NCBI RefSeq assembly: GCF_007954275.1
Contig: NZ_VOLT01000016.1
Location: forward strand, 33,439-97,438
Origin: Colwellia demingiae
GTDB lineage: Bacteria; Pseudomonadota; Gammaproteobacteria; Enterobacterales; Alteromonadaceae
Length of the DNA stretch: 64,000 bases
Reading direction: 5' to 3'
Shown here: positions 17,438-26,035 of the stretch, in pieces
Layout of the letters: each line of letters starts with the position of its first letter
How positions within the stretch are numbered: the stretch's first letter is position 1
Notes under the pieces: generated by a model
Told to the model about the DNA's origin: nothing
Seen by the model: only the letters and a program-made list of their open reading frames with translations
Database searches by the model: none
Made by a program: the position numbers and the translations under genes

Positions 17438-17672
17438 CAATTGTAAATCATGCTTATTCTTAATTAAACCGTTTTGTTTCACAATAGCTTCATCGCTTGG
17501 TTACAGCATTAAATCTTCAGATGAGATGACAACAGCTAAGTGCGATATTGCAAGTAGTGAAGAGCAATATAGGAAAAAATCGTTGCTGAAAAGATAACCA
17601 GCAACATAATCAAGAACATGACGTTTAACTGTCAGTTTATATTTTATATTTTAATGAAAATAAGGAAGAACA

Positions 17673-18218
17673 ATGAGTCGTATTAATTTAGTTACCCCAG
17701 AGCAAGCAAATCCAGAGCAAACAGAGCTTTATGCTGCCATCACAAGCCAACTTGGTATGGTGCCAAACTTCTTAAAAGTATTTGCTAACTCACCAGCAGC
17801 CTTAAAAGCATTTTTAGGTTTACACTCTATCGCTAACGAGGGAGAGTTAACGTCTAAAACTAAAGAGCGTATTGCCTTAGGTTTGGCTGAACAAAATGCC
17901 TGTGAATACTGTGTTTCAGCACATACTGCAATAGGTAAAGGGGTAGGTTTAACTGAAGATGAAATGGCTGAAAACAGAGCGGGTGGTAGTCAAGATGCAC
18001 AAGCTGCTATCGCGGTTAAGTTTGCTCGTTCTTTAGCTGAGCATAATGGTGAAGTGACAACGGCTGAGTTACTAGAGATCCGTAATGCTGGTTATTCAGA
18101 TGCTGAGATTGTTGAAATTATTACTCATGTAGGGATGAATATCATGACAAACATTCTGGGTAAGGCAAGTCGTGTCTCTATCGATTTCCCTAAAATCGCC
18201 CTGCAAAAAGCATCTTAG
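17673..18218 (+). CDS. AhpD-like carboxymuconolactone decarboxylase family protein
   Basis: A 181-residue protein of the CMD/AhpD family with the redox motif ACEYCVSAH (CxxC followed by histidine three residues on), characteristic of alkylhydroperoxidase-like members. Other family features are GMVPNFLKVFANSPAALKAFLGL at the N-terminus and LTSKTKERIALGLAEQNA before the motif. This pattern suggests a peroxidase-related or thiol-disulfide role. It begins the rightward unit opposite LysR and has AAGGAAGAACA upstream of the ATG. A 13-bp perfect hairpin follows, so the next gene may need its own promoter. Confidence 0.88.
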   Translation: MSRINLVTPEQANPEQTELYAAITSQLGMVPNFLKVFANSPAALKAFLGLHSIANEGELTSKTKERIALGLAEQNACEYCVSAHTAIGKGVGLTEDEMAENRAGGSQDAQAAIAVKFARSLAEHNGEVTTAELLEIRNAGYSDAEIVEIITHVGMNIMTNILGKASRVSIDFPKIALQKAS

Positions 18219-18222
18219 GATT

Positions 18223-18259
18223 AATAGTTCAAACGTACAAAGAGTTCGTTTGAACTATT
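18223..18259 (+). terminator. Strong hairpin after the AhpD-like gene
   Basis: Perfect 13-bp stem AATAGTTCAAACG (18223-18235) and CGTTTGAACTATT (18247-18259), 11-nt loop, followed by CTAATTCT. A probable (partial) terminator between this gene and the fusion oxidoreductase. Confidence 0.6.
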
Positions 18260-18374
18260 CTAATTCTAAAGCTTTATTTATCAAAAGGTGATGGTTATCA
18301 AAATGCTCTAGTTATCTTCAAATATCATCTACTTAGTCTAATAATGAATTTAGTGATCCAGCAGGAGTCGAATC

Positions 18375-20051
18375 ATGGCACATAAATACGCACAACTAGC
18401 CTTTACTGAGACAGTAAGAGCAATGCAGCAGGAGCAGAATAGTCGAGCAGGCTATGCCAGTATGGATCAAGGGGAGGATTATAATTTTCTCTTATCAGCT
18501 GTTGAAGCAGAGTTTATTGCCCAGCGAGATAGCTTATATATGGCAAGTGTTAGTGAAACTGATTGGCCCTATGTTCAACATCGTGGCGGACCTAAAGGGT
18601 TTCTAAAAGTGCTTGATGCTTCCACATTAGGTTTTGCGGATTATAAAGGTAATCGCCAGTATGTAAGTGCAGGAAACTTCCGCAATAATGATCGTGTTGC
18701 TTTAATTTTTGTCGATTATCCTAATAAACGTCGCTTAAAATTGATGGGGAGAATCAGTCAAGTAGCCGAAGATGATTGGCAAACACTTGCCAGTCTTGAA
18801 GATGATCATTATAGAGCTAAAGTAGAGCGTGGTTTCGTCATTAAAGTTGAAGCGTTCGATTGGAATTGCCCACAGCATATAACGCCTAGATATAGTGAAA
18901 GTGAACTTGAGTCGTTCATTACGCCACTAACTAATGAACTATCAGAAGTAAAAGCACAGTTGAAGTCGCAGCAGCTTGCCTTTTCATCGAATGAAGCTTC
19001 ATCGCAAGACAGTTCATTACCAAAAGTAAGTTTCGCTGATTATCCGCAAATATCAGGGGAAGGGGAGTTACCGTTAGTTATTAGTGGCATTAGACAATTG
19101 ACCCCACGTATTAGAGCTATTGAACTCAAACATGCCATGGGTGAAACCTTACCTGCTTTTGAGGCCGGTGCACACTTGGCGATACCTGTGGTATTAAGTG
19201 ATGGAAAAATTACGCACAGACATTACTCATTATGTTCAAATCCGAGTAGAACTGATTGTTATGAAATTGCAGTACTAAAGCATCATAAGGATCTAAAAGA
19301 AGCTAATAAATCAAACTATAAAGAAAGTGATCAAAGTGGTTCTGAGCTTATCCACCAGCATTTCACACTTGGGCTCAGGTTAAACTGTTCACAACCTCAA
19401 AATTACTTTCCCCTCGAGCAGTCAACATCGCCTGTCATTTTGATTGCTGGCGGTATTGGCATTACACCTATTAAAGCGATGGCCTTAACATTAACAAGTC
19501 AGCAGCGTGATTTTTCATTGCATTATTGCGGTCGCTCAATTGATGAAATGGCCTTCAGTGATCGACTAAGCAGGCAACTAGGCGATAAATTACATTTATA
19601 TGCGAGCGATGAAGGCAAAAAACTAAATCTTGATAAGCTATTAATTAGCGCTCCTGCGAAGGCACACTTTTATTTTTGTGGCCCACAAAAGATGATAGAT
19701 CAGTTGCTTTATCTTGCTCAAAAGCATGGCATTGAAAGCAGCCGTCTGCATTTTGAGCGCTTTGAGCATAAGCTAGATGCTACGGCAAAATCCTTTATGT
19801 TAAAACTTAATCGCTCAGCAAAGCAATTCACTGTGTCTGCTCAAGAATCTGTTTTAGACGCGGTGCTAGCTCAAGGTATTAACGTACCTTACAGTTGCAA
19901 AACGGGCGAATGTAAAACGTGTGTTGTATCGGTAGTTAAAGGCAATATCATCCACAAAGATGAATGTCTAACCAACACCGACAAAGTAAATAAGCTTATG
20001 TGTCTGTGCGTCTCAAGAGCTGCTCAAGACACGTTAGAGTTGGATCTTTAA
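18375..20051 (+). CDS. PNPOx-like / FAD-NAD reductase / 2Fe-2S ferredoxin fusion protein
   Basis: A 558-residue three-part protein. Residues ~25-170 are a pyridoxamine-phosphate-oxidase-like flavin domain (AQRDSLYMASVSETDWPYVQHRGGPKGFLKVLD, VALIFVDYPNKRRLKLMGR). Residues ~230-460 are a ferredoxin-NADP-reductase-type module with HRHYSLCSNPS for FAD and VILIAGGIGITPIKAMA for the nucleotide. Residues ~470-558 are a plant-type 2Fe-2S ferredoxin with cluster ligands CKTGECKTC and a distal cysteine in MCLC. It probably passes electrons from NAD(P)H to a small-molecule or flavin substrate. The PNPOx-to-reductase fusion recurs in proteobacteria, often near LysR genes, but a substrate is unknown. Confidence 0.85.
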   Translation: MAHKYAQLAFTETVRAMQQEQNSRAGYASMDQGEDYNFLLSAVEAEFIAQRDSLYMASVSETDWPYVQHRGGPKGFLKVLDASTLGFADYKGNRQYVSAGNFRNNDRVALIFVDYPNKRRLKLMGRISQVAEDDWQTLASLEDDHYRAKVERGFVIKVEAFDWNCPQHITPRYSESELESFITPLTNELSEVKAQLKSQQLAFSSNEASSQDSSLPKVSFADYPQISGEGELPLVISGIRQLTPRIRAIELKHAMGETLPAFEAGAHLAIPVVLSDGKITHRHYSLCSNPSRTDCYEIAVLKHHKDLKEANKSNYKESDQSGSELIHQHFTLGLRLNCSQPQNYFPLEQSTSPVILIAGGIGITPIKAMALTLTSQQRDFSLHYCGRSIDEMAFSDRLSRQLGDKLHLYASDEGKKLNLDKLLISAPAKAHFYFCGPQKMIDQLLYLAQKHGIESSRLHFERFEHKLDATAKSFMLKLNRSAKQFTVSAQESVLDAVLAQGINVPYSCKTGECKTCVVSVVKGNIIHKDECLTNTDKVNKLMCLCVSRAAQDTLELDL

Positions 20052-20064
20052 ATAAGGAAAATTA

Positions 20065-20115
20065 ATGAGTTTTAATAAGGGCGCAAGTTCCAACTTGCCA
20101 AAGAAAACAGATTAG
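20065..20115 (+). pseudogene. Possible 16-codon remnant after the fusion oxidoreductase
   Basis: A well-formed start (AAGGAAAATTAATG) 13 nt after the oxidoreductase stop opens a frame of only 16 codons (MSFNKGASSNLPKKTD, then TAG). The spacing is that of a translationally coupled third gene, so this could be a residue of a lost operon member or a leader peptide. It is too short to say more. Confidence 0.2.
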
Positions 20116-20440
20116 TAAATCAGTCGAGCTTAACAGAATTAAGCTTATGGATGACTACTGCTTATCCAGTGTCAGGTCTTGAGTATTCAAAGTGGTTAAT
20201 ATGGCATTTTGAGTGATTTCAGACAAAGAAAAAGCCTGTATTATTTTTTATAACAGTTTCTTTTTATTAGTTAAATTTGCTAAAGAAACATATTTCAACT
20301 ACTACTAATAAGCACTGTTAAACTTGCTTTGAGCATTTCTAACCAGTGAAATACTGTAACTATATTCATATAAAGTGTAAACATATGTAATAATTAGCAA
20401 AGTACGCAATATTTTAATGAAATATATCTAGGTAGGAATT
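20116..20440. other. Intergenic region upstream of the porin gene
   Basis: AT-rich, with stops in all frames and no recognised motif beyond the AGGTAGGAAT ribosome-binding site at its end. It presumably carries the porin promoter. Confidence 0.4.
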
Positions 20441-21679
20441 ATGAAATTTTTGGCCATTACTTTAGTCATCATGTCTTTTTCATCATCGTGTTTTTCGGCT
20501 GATGATGAAGAATTAATAAAAAAAGTTAATCAATTAGAAATAGAAATACAAGCGCTAAAAGATTCAGTTAGCTCTGCTGATAAAGAAGTAGATAAAGAAG
20601 TAGATAAAGAAGTAGATAAAAAAGAAGATACTGGCATTAAATTAGGTGGGGCAGTCAGGTTTCAGTATTCTTATGAAGACTATAATGATGACAATACCAG
20701 CCGAGGAGGCGATTTAGATTTTGATGTTTTCCGCCTTGATTTAAATGGTGAGGTTGGCGGGGTGATTTTATCTGCCCAATATCGCTGGTTTCAATATATG
20801 AACGTGATTCATCATGCTTGGGCTGGCTATGATTTTGATGAAAAATGGCAAGGTCAAATAGGTATAACACGAGTGCCGTTTGGTAACTTGAATTACAACT
20901 CACATAACTACTTTTTTAGTAGTAATTATTATGTTGGTTTAGAAGATGATTATGATGCAGGTATCAAATTTATTAGAAAAACTGATGAACATGATTTAAG
21001 GATCGCCTTCTTCTTTACAGATGAAATGGGTGGAATTGATGGCTACGTAGATGATAGATCTGATAGATATTCTTACGATATTGTTGGTGTTCGTGCAAAT
21101 GATGAAGGCATTTATGACGAACCACAAAGTGCAGCTGCCGAACATAATACAATAAGTTTACGTTATGCTTATCAGTTATCAAATGTTGAACTGGGCTTCT
21201 CTTACTTGAGCGGTGATTTACGTGACTCAAGTTCGTCGATAGGTGAGCGAACTGCTTATGCTATACACAGTGATGCACAATTTGATCGCTGGAATGTAAA
21301 GCTACAGTATACCGACTATGAGTATGATTTTGATGAATACTCACCCTCAATTGCTGTTGGTGCTTATAGTTTTTATGATTCCATTCCAAGTGAGGCTAAG
21401 CTTTATACTGTTAATGTCGCCTACTTAAAACCTGTTGAGTTTGGACCTATTACCTCATTAAATTTTTATAATAATTATAATTTGATGACGGATAAATCGG
21501 GCGATTTTAATAATGACACCATTATGAACGTCTTGGGCGTCGCTATTTCAGCGGGTGGACTGTATACCTATGTTGATTTTGTTAGAGCAAAAAATCAGCC
21601 ATTCGTCGGCGGCACCATGGCAGGCGATAGTGATGATTGGCAAACAAGATTTAATATTAATTTTGGTTATTACTTTTAA
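20441..21679 (+). CDS. Outer-membrane porin-like beta-barrel protein
   Basis: A 412-residue protein with a signal peptide (MKFLAITLVIMSFSSSCFS), a coiled-coil-like segment EELIKKVNQLEIEIQALKDSVSSADK followed by repeated DKEV units, and a beta-barrel of alternating amphipathic strands (for example VGGVILSAQYRWFQYMNVIHHAWAGYDF). It ends in Tyr-Tyr-Phe, the usual C-terminal phenylalanine of outer-membrane proteins. The Asp/Glu-rich loops suggest a surface-exposed acidic barrel, typical of marine porins. It resembles carbohydrate- or phosphate-type porins. The substrate is not identifiable. No regulator or transporter is adjacent. A 12-bp coding repeat lies at 20579-20626. Confidence 0.72.
   Translation: MKFLAITLVIMSFSSSCFSADDEELIKKVNQLEIEIQALKDSVSSADKEVDKEVDKEVDKKEDTGIKLGGAVRFQYSYEDYNDDNTSRGGDLDFDVFRLDLNGEVGGVILSAQYRWFQYMNVIHHAWAGYDFDEKWQGQIGITRVPFGNLNYNSHNYFFSSNYYVGLEDDYDAGIKFIRKTDEHDLRIAFFFTDEMGGIDGYVDDRSDRYSYDIVGVRANDEGIYDEPQSAAAEHNTISLRYAYQLSNVELGFSYLSGDLRDSSSSIGERTAYAIHSDAQFDRWNVKLQYTDYEYDFDEYSPSIAVGAYSFYDSIPSEAKLYTVNVAYLKPVEFGPITSLNFYNNYNLMTDKSGDFNNDTIMNVLGVAISAGGLYTYVDFVRAKNQPFVGGTMAGDSDDWQTRFNINFGYYF
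20579..20626 (+). repeat. In-frame 12-bp tandem repeat in the porin gene
   Basis: Three exact copies of GATAAAGAAGTA (20579, 20591, 20603) and a fourth degenerate copy encode DKEV DKEV DKEV DKKE directly after the predicted coiled coil. Copy number could vary by slippage without breaking the frame. Confidence 0.85.
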
Positions 21680-21815
21680 GCGTGCTTTTAAATATAAATT
21701 TAAAAGCAATTTTAAAGGTAAGGGTAAAAGCATAAATCATAGCGCTAGAGTCTAGAAATACAGCCTTAGCACCAAAATGTTAGAACCTAATTATAGGCAA
21801 CTATCAGTTGCTACT

Positions 21816-21855
21816 AAAAAGTTAATATTCAATAAATTGAGTATTAACTTTTTTT
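21816..21855. terminator. Bidirectional terminator between the porin and paiB genes
   Basis: AAAAAGTTAATATTCAA (21816-21832) and TTGAGTATTAACTTTTT (21837-21853) form a 17-bp stem with one G-U pair and a 4-nt loop. A-tract before and T-tract after make it usable from both convergent genes. Confidence 0.85.
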
Positions 21856-21871
21856 ATCACTATTCTTTATG

Positions 21872-22540
21872 TTAAAGCGCTAGCATGAGCTGGCCAAGTT
21901 CTTCAACGCCCCTTGTTGTCAATTGTTCTGCAATCTCTTTTTGTACTGCTTTGGATTTATTTTGACTGAGCTTAAATCTGCCTTCCAGATGAGTAATCGT
22001 GATACTAAAAATGGTAATAGCATTAAGCATTTTTTGGATGGCAATCGCTGGTGCTTCTTCTATTGACCAGGGTTGATTCATGTTGTTTTTCGATAGGCGT
22101 TGTTCGAAGTAAGCCGTACTTGCTGCCATATATTGATATTTATCATCAATATCTTTTATCTCATGAGCAGTACCTGATACATGTACTTTGGCATAATTCC
22201 ATGTGGGTACGCTTTGCGCGCGGCTATGTTGTTTAGGAACATCCCGTGGTGATATGTAGGCATCGTCACCATGAAAAACTAATTGAAGAGCTACTGTTGG
22301 TGAGTGTTGGAGTAGTTCGGCTAATGGGTGTAGGTTACTCACATGAGCCGTAAGCGTACTTCTCACTAGTTGCTGTGTGTTAGTGTTAGTAGTCTTGAGA
22401 GAAAAGTGACAAGGAATATGACTAACGTCAATCTCTGAACCATGACTAAATATTAATGTGGCTAAAGGGTTACTCTCAATAATGTCATGATAATGGGTAA
22501 TGTTTTTCTCGCTTGCTTGATAATGCTTAGCTGGGTACAT
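21872..22540 (-). CDS. paiB: PaiB-family FMN-binding protein
   Basis: A 222-residue soluble protein matching the PaiB family of FMN-binding negative regulators (split-barrel fold). Landmarks: MYPAKHYQ at the start, HIPCHF, HVSNLHPL, ALQLVFHGDDAYISP, and VPTWNYAKVHVSGTAHEI. In Bacillus the pai operon represses sporulation and degradative-enzyme genes, but in proteobacteria the family role is unclear. The start overlaps the end of the upstream GNAT gene by 14 bp, indicating translational coupling. The adjacent divergent MocR regulator is the likely controller. Confidence 0.85.
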   Translation of the reverse strand: MYPAKHYQASEKNITHYHDIIESNPLATLIFSHGSEIDVSHIPCHFSLKTTNTNTQQLVRSTLTAHVSNLHPLAELLQHSPTVALQLVFHGDDAYISPRDVPKQHSRAQSVPTWNYAKVHVSGTAHEIKDIDDKYQYMAASTAYFEQRLSKNNMNQPWSIEEAPAIAIQKMLNAITIFSITITHLEGRFKLSQNKSKAVQKEIAEQLTTRGVEELGQLMLAL

Positions 22541-23162
22541 GACTAAATTCCTCTTGGTTTTTTCCTGTGCTTAACAAGTGCTGTTTTACTTGAGGCCACT
22601 CATCATCAATGATGCTAAATAGGGCGCTATTTCTATAGTCACCATTAGGTGCACGACGATTTTTTCTTAAAACACCTTCAAAGTGCCCACCAATGCGGGC
22701 AATTGCTTGTCGAGATTGTTGGTTATTTTCATGAGTACAGATTTCAACACGTGCCATTTTTAAATGTTCAAAAGCGTGCTTTAACATTAAGTATTTTGCA
22801 TGAGAATTAACGTAACTTCGTTGAAATTCAGGCGTGATAAACGTATGACCAACCTCAATGCTTTTATCTATATCATTACAACGGAATAAACGTGTTGAAC
22901 CGATGACTTTGTTGGCTCTCTTATCAATGGTGACAAAGGCGATCTGTAAACCTTGCGTCATTTCATCGATCGCTTCTTTCATCCATGCCGATGCAATTTC
23001 TGGACTTTGACAACGATTTAATGGCATATGCTGCCAAACTTGTGGGTGATTTCCTGCTGATAAAAAACCATTTAAGTGTTGCAAACCCATTGGTTCTAAT
23101 TTTATTAAGCTGGTTTCTAGCGTGATGGGTTTTAGTGTCGGTTGTAACATAAGTTGTTCCAT
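22527..23162 (-). CDS. GNAT-family N-acetyltransferase (RimJ/RimL type)
   Basis: A 211-residue acetyltransferase of the RimJ/L-like subgroup (LIKLEPMGLQHLNGFLS..., VTIDKRANKVIGSTRLF, IEVGHTFITPEFQRSYVN, VEICTHENNQQSRQAIARIGGHFEGVLRKNRR). It acetylates an amino group from acetyl-CoA; the substrate is unknown. A start four codons further in (ATG 23150) has GGAAC ahead of it and is equally possible. The gene is coupled to paiB and divergent from the MocR gene, a combination that suggests a regulated polyamine or amino-compound detoxification unit, by analogy only. Confidence 0.82.
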   Translation of the reverse strand: MEQLMLQPTLKPITLETSLIKLEPMGLQHLNGFLSAGNHPQVWQHMPLNRCQSPEIASAWMKEAIDEMTQGLQIAFVTIDKRANKVIGSTRLFRCNDIDKSIEVGHTFITPEFQRSYVNSHAKYLMLKHAFEHLKMARVEICTHENNQQSRQAIARIGGHFEGVLRKNRRAPNGDYRNSALFSIIDDEWPQVKQHLLSTGKNQEEFSHVPS

Positions 23163-23243
23163 AAAAGGTTAGGTAATAGTTGTTATTATGATTACCTTTG
23201 GTATAACTACTACAACCAGATATCAATAACTTGGTAGACCAGA

Positions 23244-24824
23244 TTGAAAGCGTTAACGTTAAAAGTATTTTGTGAAAACTCAGATCCAAATAAACTGTCA
23301 GGGAAACAAGTAAAGTACTTGGCGATTGCTGATGCCTTGAGAAAAGCGATTAAAGAAAGTCATATTGCACCGACTGAAGCTTTACCTTCAGCGCGAAAAC
23401 TGGCTCAGCAGTTATCGGTAAATCGTCATACTGTTATGGCGGCATTGGCTGAATTAGTGGCGCAAGGCTGGGTTGAAGCAAAAGAACGTTCAGGTTACCG
23501 AGTGGTAGCAAACCTGCCAATTCAAGGAAGTCGTGCCATAAATAAAATGGCGAAAACACCGCAAAGTTTTGATTGGAAATTTCGAGTAAAACAAAATTGT
23601 GCTGTTACGCCAAAAGTTAAAGCGAGCGAATATCCTTATAATTTCTCCGGTGGTCAACCCGATATCAGGAAGTTTCCTTTTGATGAGTTTAAAAGTCATT
23701 TTTCACAAACTTGCCAGCGTCCTAAAATTGATGATTTAAGTTACGGTGATAGTCGTGGAGAAGCTGAGCTTATTGAAGAAATAGCCAGATATTTACGACG
23801 CGTTCGCTCGATAACTGAAAAAGAATTGATGATTTGCAATGGCTCACAAGAAGCCTTGTATATGATTTCTCAGTTACTTTTACAACCTGGAGATAAAGTT
23901 GCAGTTGAACAACTAGGTTACCCGCCTGCTTGGGCTGCTTTTGAGCGCACGGGCGCGACATTAATTGCAATTAAACAAGATGAGCGGGGCATAGACCCTG
24001 AGCATTTAGCGCAAGTCTTTGCTCAAGGTAAGGTCAAGTTGCTTTATCTTACACCATTACATCAATACCCAACGACTGTCTCTTTAGATATCTCTAGGCG
24101 TATGCAAATCTATCAATTAGCGGTGCAATACGGTGTCGCCATTGTAGAAGATGATTATGATCATGAGTTTCATTATGATAGCCAGCCGATTGCACCTATG
24201 GCTGCTGATGATCCCGCAGGTTTGGTTATCTATATATCTACTTTTTCAAAACTGATGTTTGGTGGCGCACGTATTGGCTATGTTGTGGCAAATAATGCCT
24301 TAATTGAGCAAGTGGCTGCTTATAAAATGGTGATGAACCATAAGTGTAATGTCTTAGTTCAGCAATCTGTGGCTAAGTGGATGCAGCAAGGGGGCTTTGA
24401 AGGACATTTGCGCCGCATGACGCGCTTATATCAAAAACGTCGTGATTTTATGGTTCAACAGCTAAGATCCTATCAAGAACAAGGTCTACCGATACATTTC
24501 GAAGTACCTGCTGGCGGTATGGCAATATGGCTTGATACGGGTAAGTCGATTGTCGGGTTAAAAGAGAAGCTACTCGCACATCAAGTGTACTTACAAACTG
24601 AGGTAGAATTTTGTAGGTTTAAAGTGTTACCGGATGAGCTCACTAATAGCTTAGCGAGTAACTCAGCGAATAATTTACCAGAGAATTTACCGGAGAATAT
24701 ACCAAGCCATTTACCTAAGAAAGAATACCGCTTTATCCGGTTAGGATTTGCGGCAATGAACGAAGCAGAAGTTACCGAAGGGTTAGCTATTGTGATGAAG
24801 ACTTTATACGGCTCAGACTATTAA
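23244..24824 (+). CDS. MocR/PdxR-family transcriptional regulator (GntR HTH fused to aminotransferase domain)
   Basis: A 526-residue regulator. Residues ~20-90 form a GntR winged helix (LRKAIKESHIAPTEALPSARKLAQQLSVNRHTVMAALAELVAQGWVEAKERSGYRV). Residues ~125-520 form a fold-type I PLP aminotransferase domain, with the PLP lysine in STFSKLMFGGARIGY and the PLP-ring Asp in VEDDYDHEFHYD. The best start visible is TTG 23244, weakly preceded by a ribosome-binding site. Near the C-terminus (residues ~470-493) is an Asn/Pro/Leu-rich stretch of NLPEN-type repeats. It is divergent from GNAT-paiB, its probable targets. Confidence 0.9.
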   Translation: MKALTLKVFCENSDPNKLSGKQVKYLAIADALRKAIKESHIAPTEALPSARKLAQQLSVNRHTVMAALAELVAQGWVEAKERSGYRVVANLPIQGSRAINKMAKTPQSFDWKFRVKQNCAVTPKVKASEYPYNFSGGQPDIRKFPFDEFKSHFSQTCQRPKIDDLSYGDSRGEAELIEEIARYLRRVRSITEKELMICNGSQEALYMISQLLLQPGDKVAVEQLGYPPAWAAFERTGATLIAIKQDERGIDPEHLAQVFAQGKVKLLYLTPLHQYPTTVSLDISRRMQIYQLAVQYGVAIVEDDYDHEFHYDSQPIAPMAADDPAGLVIYISTFSKLMFGGARIGYVVANNALIEQVAAYKMVMNHKCNVLVQQSVAKWMQQGGFEGHLRRMTRLYQKRRDFMVQQLRSYQEQGLPIHFEVPAGGMAIWLDTGKSIVGLKEKLLAHQVYLQTEVEFCRFKVLPDELTNSLASNSANNLPENLPENIPSHLPKKEYRFIRLGFAAMNEAEVTEGLAIVMKTLYGSDY

Positions 24825-24964
24825 TAAGCTAACTACTCAAGCTTATTAATAAGTGAGTTAATCATAGAGTTAAAAAGAAGGTTAAGAAGTGAGTTGAAAT
24901 AATAGTAAAGTCACAGCCTTAACTTATTTCAACTTCACTCCTGATTAATAGGAAAACTCTACAC

Positions 24965-25128
24965 TTATACCAATTACATTAAATTTGTGATCTTGGTGTA
25001 CGCAGGAAAGATATGTCAGGACAAGGCGCTCGATTGAGTAATAGCTAGCTATTGGGATTGAGAGCAACGCAGGCGTGATGTATTTTAACCAGCACAAGTG
25101 AGCAATAATTTAATAGAATTAGTATTAA
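24965..25128. repeat. MITE-like interspersed repeat, family 2, copy D1 (164 bp)
   Basis: Begins TTATACCAATTACATTAAAT and ends with the near-complement AATTAGTATTAA (inverted ends). It is homologous, in opposite orientation, to 32490-32653 over its full 164 bp. Core shared words include GAGTAATAGCT, CTATTGGGATTGAGAGCAAC and TTTTAACCAG. The last four bases (25125-25128) include the stop codon of the neighbouring leftward gene. Confidence 0.88.
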
Positions 25129-25877
25129 TGTGCCTTGTGATGTGTATGTAGCGCTTGAGTATTCTGGCTGGCTGAAAAGCCTTGATTAATCATCGCCGCT
25201 AAAAAGGGCGTTGATTCGTTATCGCCAACATCAGCATAATCAGTACTTTGATAGCGTGAATACTCATTAAAGAGTGAAGCGATTTGTTCGACGGTACCTT
25301 GATAATTTGTTAATGACCACTGGCGAGTCGAGGTTGCGCTTTTGAGCTCGAAGAACTTTACTAACTGAAGGTTAGGTAACCAAACTAGTTGATATTCTGA
25401 TGTTTGTGTTTTATGAATATAATGTTGTTCTAATTGACAACCTGAATTTTTTTGCCCAACAAGCTGCATTTTACTAAGATCAGGTGTCGATACTAATTGA
25501 AAAATATCTTGCCACTTTGGCTGATATCTTAATTCATTTGATTGGTACTCAATGGTATGTTGGTATTGCTCAAAAGCTCTATTTAACGATAAGCGATTGC
25601 CATTGTGCGACCAAATATCATTCACACCTTGGCTAAGATCTCGCTGCAAGACTCTATTATTGTATCGATGTAATTCAAATGACTGTGTTTTTTTAGCTGA
25701 GGTTACCTGTGCTTTTTGTTCCTCTATATTATTGGTTTTCTGTTGGCTAAAGTCATAATAAGCACTTAGTACTTTGGGTAATATTTTGCATTCGCTGGCA
25801 GTACTGCTGACTGATGTAGTTACTCCTACTATAGTGAAAAGTAGTAGGGTCAATCGTGATAAAGAGATAATTTTCAT
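25125..25877 (-). CDS. Exported protein of unknown function downstream of the alkaline phosphatases
   Basis: A 250-residue protein with a signal peptide (MKIISLSRLTLLLFTIVGVTTSVSSTA) and two cysteines in the mature part (ASECKIL, SGCQLEQ). No recognised domain. It contains a stretch of aromatic strand-like segments (YDFSQQKTNN, YQLVWLPNLQLVKFFELKSATSTRQWSLTNYQGTVEQIA) and ends in histidine-rich HTHHKAH. It follows the two alkaline phosphatase genes on the same strand, 158 bp away, so it may belong to the same phosphate-starvation unit. Its stop codon lies inside the 164-bp repeat (copy D1), so the C-terminus could be shortened or extended by that insertion. Confidence 0.6.
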   Translation of the reverse strand: MKIISLSRLTLLLFTIVGVTTSVSSTASECKILPKVLSAYYDFSQQKTNNIEEQKAQVTSAKKTQSFELHRYNNRVLQRDLSQGVNDIWSHNGNRLSLNRAFEQYQHTIEYQSNELRYQPKWQDIFQLVSTPDLSKMQLVGQKNSGCQLEQHYIHKTQTSEYQLVWLPNLQLVKFFELKSATSTRQWSLTNYQGTVEQIASLFNEYSRYQSTDYADVGDNESTPFLAAMINQGFSASQNTQALHTHHKAH

Positions 25878-26035
25878 ACTAAGATTACTCGCATAAGAAA
25901 GAAGTGAGTTGATTAAAGTAAATTAGAATAAGTTAAAGCTAATTAGAGTAAACGAAAGGAAGCTGCCTATTTTGTACAAAAGGTGACAACTTCCTTGGGT
26001 GCTACTTTTAAAAGAGCTGGTCTTTAACTAACTAA

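Noticed and set aside
17388..17597. 69-codon frame reaching into the LysR promoter region
   Set aside because: It overlaps the LysR start and probable dyad, is cysteine/serine-rich in an atypical way, and has no convincing ribosome-binding site.
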